Shown piece by piece: positions 36,335 through 45,422 of a DNA stretch of 64,000 nucleotides. Within the stretch, counting starts at the first letter, position 1; each line of letters opens with the position of its first letter. Source of the DNA: Reticulitermes speratus (taxonomy: Eukaryota; Arthropoda; Insecta; Blattodea; Rhinotermitidae); assembly GCA_021186555.1 (NCBI GenBank), contig JAJKFL010000237.1:42764483-42828482 (forward strand). The letters are read 5' to 3'. Under the pieces are notes generated by a model. It was not told the DNA's origin. It searched no databases and saw nothing but the letters and a program-made list of their open reading frames with translations. Made by a program: the position numbers and the translations under genes.

Positions 36335-36869
36335 ACAAACACAACCACATGGCCCTCACATTCACACCTATTACAAACACAACCACATGGCCCTCACATT
36401 CACACCTATTACAAACACAACCACATGGCCCTCACATTCATACCTATTACAAACACAACCACATGGCCCTCACATTCATACCTATTACAAACACAACCAC
36501 ATGGCCCTCACATTCACACCTATTACAAACACAACCACATGGCCCTCACATTCACACCTATTACAAACACAACCACATGGCCCTCACATTCACACCTATT
36601 ACAAACACAACCACATGGCCCTCACATTCACACACCTATTACAAACACAACCACATGGCCCTCACATTCACACCTATTACAAACACAACCACATGGCCCT
36701 CACATTCATACCTATTACAAACACAACCACATGGCCCTCACATTCACACCTATTACAAACACAACCACATGGCCCTCACATTCACACCTATTACAAACAC
36801 AACCACATGGCCCTCACATTCATACCTATTACAAACACAACCACATGGCCCTCACATTCACACCTATTA
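36335..36869. repeat. 38-bp tandem array, about 14 copies
   Basis: The unit contains ACAAACACAACCACATGGCC and CTCACATTCACACCTATT, with a C/T variant (CACACC or CATACC) and one copy with an extra CA. Plus-strand frames are open only because the unit lacks stops. Confidence 0.97.
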
Positions 36870-37013
36870 CACGCCAGGTTGTGTCAGCCATACTGCTACT
36901 TCTGTTTTTGTAACAAAAATTCAGTTGTCAATTCTAGCTGTAACATATAAAGTTAATAATAGTTTTCAAATCTATTTTAAGGTTCTCATGTTGGTGAAGA
37001 TTCATTTATGGTC

Positions 37014-37410
37014 TTCAATGGTTATAACACACATACTGACCTCCTGTGGTGTCATAACGGTTATAACACATACTGACCTCCTGTGGTGTCATAACGGTTA
37101 TAACACATACTGACCTCCTGTGGTGTCATAACGGTTATAACACATACTGACCTCCTGTGGTGTCATAACGGTTATAACACATACTGACCTCCTGTGGTGT
37201 CATAACGGTTATAACACATACTGACCTCCTGTGGTGTCATAACGGTTATAACACATACTGACCTCCTGTGGTGTCATAACGGTTATAACAACATACTGAC
37301 CTCCTGTGGTGTCATAACGGTTATAACACATACTGACCTCCTGTGGTGTCATAACGGTTATAACACATACTGACCTCCTGTGGTGTCATAACGGTTATAA
37401 CACATACTGA
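37014..37410. repeat. 37-bp tandem array, about 10.5 copies
   Basis: The unit includes GGTTATAACACATACTGACC and TCCTGTGGTGTCATAAC. It contains the near-palindrome CATAACGGTTATAAC at each junction. One copy has an inserted A. Confidence 0.96.
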
Positions 37411-37478
37411 ACTTCCTGTTCGTGTCGTAACCCAGACAAGCACAAAATAAATATTAGTATATCAGTCAGACATAATCC

Positions 37479-37682
37479 TTTCGGCCGCCTATGGCCCTGG
37501 GGTCGACTAAGCCTCCAACAGAAATGAGTATCAGGAGTATTTCCTGGGGGGTTAAAGGCGGCCGGTGCATACGGCTGACAACCTTACCACCTTCATGTGC
37601 CAAGTGTCTATAAATCTGTGAGCCTCAACCTCCTGGAACCCTAAGGGCCTGTCCAGGCCTGTAATGGCATTGCTTTGCCTTT
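37479..37682 (+). mobile_element. SINE family B, inverted relative to 23083-23355
   Basis: The plus strand carries GGCCCTGGGGTCGACTAAGC, GGCGGCCGGTGCATACGG, CTATAAATCTGTGAGCC and CCAGGCCTGTAATGGCATTG, all found in the 23083-23355 SINE. The tRNA head is missing. Confidence 0.78.
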
Positions 37683-38255
37683 TAGTACATCAGTCAACAT
37701 CTTCAATTACCAGTAAATTAACAACAGACTTGGGATGCTAGTCAAATGGGCAAAATACACGTTTCAAAGAGGAACTAGCTCGTAGGGAAGGCTCTGGTTA
37801 GCCTAGTAATGCACAGCCAGACTAATGTAACACGGGTGGCGGGCACAAGCATGTTCTTCCGTCTCCACTCCGCAGAAGTTGTAATGTTGTGCATGACCTT
37901 ACTACCAACTGCATACATGGAAGTTCTGCGTATGCAAAGCATGATCACTGAAGATGAAGGCATGACATTCGTATGCAACACCGAGAACCACCAACCCAAC
38001 AACACAGTGTCACATCCAGAAGACCTCAATACTCAACTGCACCACAGCAAGAACCTCACATCGTGCATGTGTGTATGTTGCTGGCTGCATGCTCAGTTAT
38101 TTGTTGATGTCTTGACTGCCAGTGATGCAACGTTATAGGATTGTGAGGTCATCGCACGCATCGTGTAAATTGTACTGCAGATGATTTCGTAACATCACGT
38201 CTGCCAGCTAGGAATGAAGAACGTTGTAAACTCATGGCTCAAATAGATGATTCAA
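37683..38255. other. Unassigned stretch
   Basis: Overlapping frames at 37809-38138 plus and 38029-37775 minus have no recognisable domain. No gene supported. Confidence 0.35.
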
Positions 38256-38369
38256 ATAAATCTACTCCAACAAATGTACACTGTTTATGTTATTCAACAC
38301 AATTTTTATTAATTTTATTAAATAATGAGTAAGCCACCAGCAACCCAATAGTGAACAGGAAATAACTGA

Positions 38370-39892
38370 CACAGAATTCAAAATACTACACAGTTATTCA
38401 AAATACTACAACAGTTATTCAAAATACTACACAGTTATTCAAAATACTACACAGTTATTCAAAATACTACACAGTTATTCAAAATACTATACAGTTATTC
38501 AAAATACTACCAGTTATTCAAAATACTATACAGTTATTCAAAATACTATACAGTTATTCAAAATACTACACAGTTATTCAAAATACTACACAGTTATTCA
38601 AAATACTACACAGTTATTCAAAATACTACACAGTTATTCAAAATACTACACAGTTATTCAAAATACTACACAGTTATTCAAAATACTACACAGTTATTCA
38701 AAATACTACACAGTTATTCAAAATACTACACAGTTATTCAAAATACTACACAGTTATTCAAAATACTACACAGTTATTCAAAATACTACACAGTTATTCA
38801 AAATACTACACAGTTATTCAAAATACTACACAGTTATTCAAAATACTACACAGTTATTCAAAATACTACACAGTTATTCAAAATACTACACAGTTATTCA
38901 AAATACTACACAGTTATTCAAAATACTACACAGTTATTCAAAATACTACACAGTTATTCAAAATACTACACAGTTATTCAAAATACTACACAGTTATTCA
39001 AAATACTACACAGTTATTCAAAATACTACACAGTTATTCAAAATACTACACAGTTATTCAAAATACTACACAGTTATTCAAAATACTACACAGTTATTCA
39101 AAATACTAACAGTTATTCAAAATACTATACAGTTATTCAAAATACTACACAGTTATTCAAAATACTATACAGTTATTCAAAATACTACACAGTTATTCAA
39201 AATACTACACAGTTATTCAAAATACTACACAGTTATTCAAAATACTACACAGTTATTCAAAATACTACACAGTTATTCAAAATACTACACAGTTATTCAA
39301 AATACTACAGTTATTCAAAATACTACACAGTTATTCAAAATACTACACAGTTATTCAAAATACTACACAGTTATTCAAAATACTACACAGTTATTCAAAA
39401 TACTACACAGTTATTCAAAATACTACACAGTTATTCAAAATACTACACAGTTATTCAAAATACTACACAGTTATTCAAAATACTACACAGTTATTCAAAA
39501 TACTGCACAGTTATTCAAAATACTACACAGTTATTCAAAATACTAACACAGTTATTCAAAATACTACACAGTTATTCAAAATACTACACAGTTATTCAAA
39601 ATACTACACAGTTATTCAAAATACTACACAGTTATTCAAAATACTATACAGTTATTCAAAATACTACACAGTTATTCAAAATACTATACAGTTATTCAAA
39701 ATACTATACAGTTATTCAAAATACTATACAGTTATTCAAAATACTACACAGTTATTCAAAATACTACACAGTTATTCAAAATACTACACAGTTATTCAAA
39801 ATACTACACAGTTATTCAAAATACTACACAGTTATTCAAAATACTACACAGTTATTCAAAATACTACACAGTTATTCAAAATACTACACAGT
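38370..39892. repeat. 20-bp tandem array, about 76 copies
   Basis: The unit is ACACAGTTATTCAAAATACT. Most copies are perfect; variants are ATACAG, ACAG deletions and one TGCACAG. The GTTATTCAA half resembles GTTATTCAACAC in the flanking inverted repeats, suggesting that the unit came from the element end. Confidence 0.98.
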
Positions 39893-39972
39893 TGCCGACA
39901 TTTATTTATTTATTTTAACTTGCATTTTAATGTGTACCGTGAAAGTATAGCTGATGTAATTTCAACAATTAA

Positions 39973-40015
39973 GCCCCTGAAGATGAACCATAAATTGATT
40001 CGAAACATGTCGGGC
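39973..40015 (+). ncRNA. Hammerhead-ribozyme-like motif
   Basis: GCCC, CTGAAGA, stem II region (GAACCA paired with TTGATTC, one mismatch), GAAA, CATGTC, GGGC. Stem I GCCC/GGGC is perfect and the residue before stem I is C, the preferred cleavage-site base. The stem III loop is unusually tight, and an extra U follows CUGAAGA. Activity is unproven. Confidence 0.4.
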
Positions 40016-40078
40016 ATTTTTTAATAAAAATTGTGTTGAATAACATAACAGTGCACATTTGTCGGAGTAAGATTTATT

Positions 40079-41332
40079 GTAATCAAAGAGAATGTACGGA
40101 ACACGTAACGTGAAGATGATTCAAAGTCATCATTCACACACATATAACTCTGCAATATAGGTGATAGTACAATTGATGACTCTGATCTTCCATGATGTTA
40201 CACTGTGTGGTGGGGTTGGCATGGCACAACAGAGTGTCTTCAAACATCAGGAGCTGTTAACTCCGCTACCCACCATTAACATCCCAGACCAGAATACGCA
40301 ACATCAACACTGTGGAAACCTACAATCTAATAGAATACAAATGTTTGTACTGCCAGTTATGTAGCTGCATGTCCTTGGCATGCTGGTTTTGCTTCTTGGA
40401 TAACATTCAGATTCACAACTGCTTTTTTTTACACTTAAGATCCATACTTAAACACTCAAGACACGCTCACTGTGTTCTGTCATGGATGTGTAATTTAACT
40501 TTCTTACCAACGTACTGGTCTCATTAATGGTCTTAACAATGTCACTTTCCTGTATGTTCAGCCATTGAATGTTCAATGCACGGAGAGTTATCATGCATTT
40601 ACAGAACCTCTTGCAATCAGCATAGCTCTGTATAGCGACTGCCATGTGCAACATGACGGTTTTGATTACTAGTGCAAGTAAGGCTCGTCTCTTTGCCACC
40701 ACTTCCAGGTTGGCTCTGAGACCTACCCAGTGTTCCATCTAATAAGCACAGACAGCCACCTCTCTTACAGTAACGCAGCCACAACGTGAAGTCGACCGTT
40801 CACATCCATCCAGGGCTCAGGTTAAGAAAGCATGGAGCTGTACCTCCACTCACCCATAATTCTACATAATATGACACTTTACTAAGCATCTTTATTGATA
40901 AGAATGTAAAATTTTTGTATTTACCCAAATATAAGATGGGATTTTTTTCCAAAGTCATCATGCAAAAAATGTGAGGTCGCCTTATACAAAATTAAACATG
41001 TTCTGTGTAGGTACGTGAGAGAAAACTGAACACAGTGTCAGGCCTGCATGTCTGTGGGGCCAATGGTAAAATATGGGAATTCCACACATAATATACTCCT
41101 GCTAATAATCAATATAACTTTCATCATTGATCATCACCTATCATCGATCATCAATCGTACGTCAAATCCGAGGGCTGCAATCAAGAGGCCAGGTTCACAA
41201 CATTACTGCAATGCTCTCACACTAATTACAATCCCCTGTGAACAATTCCACAGACTGGTAACTTCAATCCTCTTTGTCACTTGTTTCCTCAATGTCTCCG
41301 CCTGAAATTCGCCTGATTTGACAAACTCCATC
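40079..41332. other. Unassigned stretch with a SINE family A piece
   Basis: No gene recognised. At 40745-40860 a copy of SINE family A is visible (GTCGACCGTTCACATCCATC, GGAGCTGTACCTCCACTC). Near 40905-40990 CCAAATATAAGATGGGATTT is reminiscent of MITE ends but has no clear partner. Confidence 0.4.
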
Positions 41333-41660
41333 TTAACACTTTCACTGCCGGGTATTTAAATCCCTGACGGTGTTAAATTGCCAGCGATTTATTGAATGTT
41401 AAACAACTAGTGCGTCGTCTTATAAATTATAAAGTATAATATATATATAAAATTATATATAAAATGCATATATTTTTTCTAGCTGTCAGCTAGGGATTAA
41501 TAAAGATGTAAAATGTGTTTCCCGAAAGAACTTATTGTGTGCGTGGCCTATTTAAGGCAAAAGAGCAGAGTAAACTTTAGATCGACTAAAGTCGACGCTG
41601 GCAAATTAAAATGCAAATACTTAAATCGAATATTTTCGGCTTTGGCAGTGAAAGTGTTAA
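41333..41660. mobile_element. piggyBac-like MITE with TTAA target duplication and perfect TIRs
   Basis: TTAA at 41333-41336 and at 41657-41660 flank a 320-bp element. Including the TTAA, the ends are exact inverted copies: TTAACACTTTCACTGCC and GGCAGTGAAAGTGTTAA. A subterminal inverted match (TTGCCAGCG) follows. TTAA duplications are characteristic of piggyBac elements; no transposase is present, and the centre is AT-rich. Confidence 0.82.
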
Positions 41661-41937
41661 TGCAGTGAAGCCACACCTTTGTGTCATAAACTGTGCAAAG
41701 CAATACAACTTGCTGATGATGTACTGAGCTGTTCTTTCTGTATGCAGTGAAGATGTTCATTAAACAACACTATTCACGTAACATGCAGCTGCCATCACTA
41801 CACACCTTTCAGCTGCAATTTTTCATCGTGTAGGCAATAAATATATCAGTCACTACATTCATTATAATCTAATCTTGCAATTAAGTACCAATAAAAGTCC
41901 AAACACTTTTTAAATCAGTAAACGTTGTCCTTGTCCA

Positions 41938-42170
41938 CACCATGAAGGCACATTGGGGGAATAGCTGTATAGCTCCACTCATTCTTAACCAAATCACTAG
42001 ATGGAGATGAGTGGTCAACATTACGTTCCGGCCGCTTTACTCCTAGAAAAGAACCCCAGCACCCATTGAATTGGAGGCTCGGTGCACCTCAGAGCCTGTC
42101 TGGATGTTTTGGAGAAGAGAAAAATCTGTTGCCAGTGACGGGAGCCAAACTCTGTACCGTTCAAATCAGT
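41938..42170 (-). mobile_element. SINE-like element, family A copy
   Basis: It contains CCATGAAGGCACATTGGGGG, GAGTGGTCAACATTACGTTC and CGGCCGCTTTACTCC, matching the left arm of the 5681-6010 element with decay. Confidence 0.65.
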
Positions 42171-43350
42171 ACAGGCGCTAAACATTTAAAACACTAAACA
42201 AACACTAAATCCTGCCTTCTTCAGATGCTGCGAAGACAGCTGATTAGAGAGATGTTACTGCGTGCTGTAATGATAAATATGTACGTGCGTTCCACTCCCA
42301 ATCATTGATGGCATCGTCTGGTCATATCAACAAGTAACCAATATTTTGATTTCATTTCAATGGAAACAAACTCTACTTTGGTAAAAATTATACACATAAA
42401 GATGATAAACAGAATAACTCTATCAATCCATGTATTTCAGAACATGCCACTGAATTAAATACCTGTGTTATACACGATGATCCATTTAAAACCATACCGT
42501 AACACAAAACATTGTATTTCATATTTTGACAAACAATCAAAGCACGGTCCAGAGAAATGGTGCTCACAGTCAGAACAAAAACTAACATTCCAGCATATTT
42601 TGTGAACATTCTTTTATATTTTAAGTTCAATGAGACATAAAATAAGTTTTCCATTTGAGTAGTTTTAAAGGGATTATTCTCCATTTCTGAATGATCAATG
42701 CAAAAAATAATCACTCCAGCATAAATACTTATAATATAATCTGCACTGTAACAATAAGACACATTAATTTCGGTTGAATATTATGTCAGAATTATGTGCC
42801 AGCACATGAAATTCATGTTAAACAGCAACACGACCAAGTGAAAGACAAAATTAATGAACAGAACAATTAGAATTCGTGTCCCTCCACATACATAAATAAT
42901 TAAATATACATTTCTCATCTTAAAAGACAACAGTAATAAGAAAGTAACAACATACGTCATCTCCATCATAGACGTTTCATCATTTCGTAATCAGCGTCCA
43001 TAATGAACAACAGTAGAGCTGTGACGTTCTACCATAACACGTGCCGTTCTTATAAAAAAATATATATATATATATATATATGTACGTACATTACATGTAC
43101 TCACTTTGTTATTCAATAACTATACTCCATTTGCTGCTAAATGTGAAATAATGTTACACTCAATTGTGTAAAATGTGATTTGATTTGCTTGTACATTGAA
43201 CTGTGATTGTCTGTAGCAATTGACTGAAGTAAACGGTCCAATACGCATCAGTGATATGTCGCATGTTACACGTTGTCTAAGACTTACAGTGACAGTTACA
43301 CAAGCGGTATGGACGCGGGTGTTTCCTGTTCTTTCTTATGTCTCATTTGT
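42171..43350. other. Unassigned AT-rich stretch; (TA)n near 43060
   Basis: Two adjacent minus frames (42969-42781 and 42762-42388) are hydrophobic and open, separated by one stop. They resemble membrane-protein composition but match no family I know, and AT-rich minus strands often look hydrophobic when translated. A short (TA)n tract lies at 43061-43082. I do not call a gene. Confidence 0.35.
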
Positions 43351-43410
43351 CACTAACCCTTTCCATGCTATAGATGTACACTGAGATCTGACATCTAGTT
43401 TTGGTTACAG

Positions 43411-43931
43411 ATGAACACACATGGCCTGACAAGGCAGGTTGGAGCACAAACATACATACATGGCCTGACAAGGCAGGTTGGAGCACAAACATACATACAT
43501 GGCCTGACAAGGCAGGTTGGAGCACAAACATACATACATGGCCTGACAAGGCAGGTTGGAGCACAAACATACATACATGGCCTGACAAGGCAGGTTGGAG
43601 CACAAACATACAACATGGCCTGACAAGGCAGGTTGGAGCACAAACATACATACATGGCCTGACAAGGCAGGTTGGAGCACAAACATACATACATGGCCTG
43701 ACAAGGCAGGTTGGAGCACAAACATACATACATGGCCTGACAAGGCAGGTTGGAGCACAAACATACATACATGGCCTGACAAGGCAGGTTGGAGCACAAA
43801 CATACATACATGGCCTGACAAGGCAGGTTGGAGCACAAACATACATACATGGCCTGACAAGGCAGGTTGGAGCACAAACATACATACATGGCCTGACAAG
43901 GCAGGTTGGAGCACAAACATACATACATACA
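43411..43931. repeat. 39-bp tandem array, about 13 copies
   Basis: The unit contains ACATACATACATGGCCTGAC and AAGGCAGGTTGGAGCACAA. Since 39 is divisible by 3 and the unit lacks stops, both strands show long periodic frames of 13-residue repeats in several frames at once. One copy loses TACA. Not a gene. Confidence 0.97.
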
Positions 43932-44004
43932 AAAATGTCACAAATTCACCAACACATGCACCTTTTTACTATTAAAAATTAATAGTTGTTAAAATGCCCT
44001 ACAC

Positions 44005-44048
44005 ATGTTTCGGTCGGTTAACCGGCCATCATCAGGGGCGATTAAAGT
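44005..44048 (-). ncRNA. Hammerhead-ribozyme-like motif, left foldback arm
   Basis: Minus strand: GCCC, CTGATGA, T, GGCCGGTTAACCGACC (stem II, one mismatch), GAAA, CATGTGTA, GGGC. Stem I is GCCC/GGGC. It matches the right arm except for one base in the stem III loop. Confidence 0.42.
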
Positions 44049-44231
44049 TACTCAATATAAACACATCCAGGGGTGTGGATTAAAAAACAGTTCAGTGGAG
44101 GTATTATAAAAACTGCATGGTAAAATATTCTAAAATTCACTCCGTATTAATGTTCACTTTCACTGTCACTGGTGTTGCACGACGTGCTGTAAGTCCACAC
44201 CCCTGGATGTGTTTATATTAAGTAACTTTAA

Positions 44232-44276
44232 TCGCCCCTGATGATGGCCGGTTAACCGACCGAAACATATGTAGGG
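44232..44276 (+). ncRNA. Hammerhead-ribozyme-like motif, right foldback arm
   Basis: Plus strand: GCCC, CTGATGA, T, GGCCGGTTAACCGACC, GAAA, CATATGTA, GGGC. The core CUGAUGA...GAAA is intact; A-C/G-U form a two-pair stem III and UA precedes stem I. The single U between CUGAUGA and stem II departs from the usual consensus. Confidence 0.42.
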
Positions 44277-44464
44277 CATTTTAACAACTATTAATTTTTA
44301 ATAGTAAAAAGGTGCATGTGTTGGTGAATTTGTGACATTGTTTGTTAAACATGCACGGTGCAAGCAACACTAAGTATACATACATACATACATACATACA
44401 TACATACACTTTCTTTGACACTCCTTTATTCTTAACTAGCCAGACAAAATGAGCATGGAAGGGG

Positions 44465-45270
44465 TTAAAATTCAGACAATTCTTTTTATTATCTGGCAGA
44501 AGGCAATAAATCAGAGAGAAGAAATAACTTCATTCTGCTTAGGGAGTTGCATATGTTTTTTGAGATGAAAAAAATTACCCCCCAAACAACATAGAGCTCC
44601 GTGCATCTTGACATTAATATTCAGCTTTTGGACTAACAAATGCACTTATTTATTTTTGTATTCCTGTTCAATTCACCCTACATATGTGATAAGCACGTTG
44701 TTACAGGATACGGATGTCAACAGCTATACAAGACCAAGTGCCAGCAATTTTAACAGTTTTTAGTAATAATAATTTTAATAAATTTAACGATTTCAACAAC
44801 TACCAATGACACAGCGCTCTATATTCACAATTTATAGTGCTATATATACTTCTAACGCAACATAAACACTGCATACAGCAAGACATTTCAAGAAACAACT
44901 TGAAGAAATTGTGTATACCGGTGATTGTCAATGTAAATAGTAGCCTTAAACAGTGTAACGATTCTGTGATAACACCAAATGGACAGTGAACAGTGAAGTG
45001 AGCTTATCGGTGTACCGTGATGAAGGCTGGGTCACGGCCGAAACATATGTAGGGTAAAGTGAACAGAAAATTACAAAATTAAAAAGTGCATTCGTTGGTT
45101 CAAAAACTGAAAATTAATATAGAGCTCTACGTAAACACAATGTCCTGAGCCACAACTGTACAGTTAAGCTGTCGCCCCTGTTCCAGGTACGATACATCAC
45201 ACACAACACGCAGTGCGTCTGTCAACATACACTCCAGCTGTAACACATCAGCATGGTAAGTCACATACTG
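44465..45270. other. Downstream region of the KLHL gene (3' UTR side), with a hammerhead-like relic
   Basis: On the minus strand this follows the KLHL stop codon. Candidate AATAAA signals (TTTATT on the plus strand) occur near 44485 and 44648, but which is used cannot be told. At 45013-45056 (plus) a motif reads TACC, GTGATGA, A, GGCTGGGTCACGGCC, GAAA, CATATGTA, GGGTA; stem I (UACC/GGUA) differs from the foldback copies but still pairs, while the first core base is G instead of C. Confidence 0.4.
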
Positions 45271-45422
45271 CTATGTCCGACCTTGAGTAGCGGCAAGTAC
45301 TTCCATATCATCACGACAACGTGGGATGTACAACGTAACACACGTATGTTCCCAAATATCTTGTGGGTACTTCTCCCCCGTGGTCCAAGTATCATTTTCA
45401 AGGTCATAACATTCAATCACAG
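45271..45422 (-). CDS. KLHL gene exon 5 (last coding exon)
   Basis: The acceptor is ctttttcacag|CT. With the single base left by exon 4 it completes an Ala codon and reads AVIECYDLENDTWTTG...WEHTCVTLYIPRCRDDME, ending QGRT and TAG at 45273-45271. Residues 577-626 complete the last Kelch blade (IECYDLENDTW is the canonical blade end). It has no internal start codon near its beginning, so it is missed by simple frame searches. Confidence 0.9.

Larger units (their letters stand above)
38256..40078 (+). mobile_element. Element with about 60-bp terminal inverted repeats surrounding a 20-bp array
   Basis: The left end (38256-38325) contains AAATGTACACTG, ATGTTATTCAACACAATTTT and TATTAA. The right end (40015-40078) is its inverted copy, ending CAGTGCACATTTGTCGGAGTAAGATTTATT. 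Between them are the 20-bp array (38370-39892), a unique segment and a hammerhead-like motif at 39973-40015. I infer a transposon-like unit whose interior was taken over by tandem repeat. No coding sequence; class unknown, possibly Penelope- or retrozyme-related because of the motif. Confidence 0.7.
43934..44337. repeat. Foldback: about 150-bp inverted arms, about 108-bp spacer
   Basis: The left arm (43934-44083) and right arm (about 44191-44337) are inverted copies with few mismatches. Shared landmarks are GTCACAAATTCACCAACACA, GGTTAACCGGCCATCATCAG and CACATCCAGGGGTGTGGA. Each arm carries one hammerhead-like motif, pointing outward (minus 44048-44005, plus 44232-44276). CATA repeats flank both sides. 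A transcript would form a long hairpin. Confidence 0.9.
43357..44464. mobile_element. Possible piggyBac-like composite with nested array and foldback
   Basis: CTAACCCTTTCCATGC at 43353 and GCATGGAAGGGGTTAA at 44453-44468 are inverted copies (one internal mismatch). The right side keeps TTAA while the left has CTAA. Between them lie the 39-bp array, the foldback at 43934-44337 and a (CATA)n run. The termini resemble those of the MITE at 51255-51477 (CCCTTTCC). This could also be chance matching of two old ends. Confidence 0.45.

Noticed and set aside
36286-37113. His/Thr-rich 275-codon frame
   Set aside because: Translation of the 38-bp and 37-bp arrays; three overlapping frames show the same periodic motif.
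42388-42969. Possible chemoreceptor-like membrane protein on the minus strand
   Set aside because: Two hydrophobic frames separated by a stop in AT-rich DNA; no conserved motif recognised and no splice structure that joins them convincingly.
43343-43982. Frames of 126-193 codons on both strands
   Set aside because: The 39-bp array has no stops on either strand; periodic 13-residue repeats in several frames at once.
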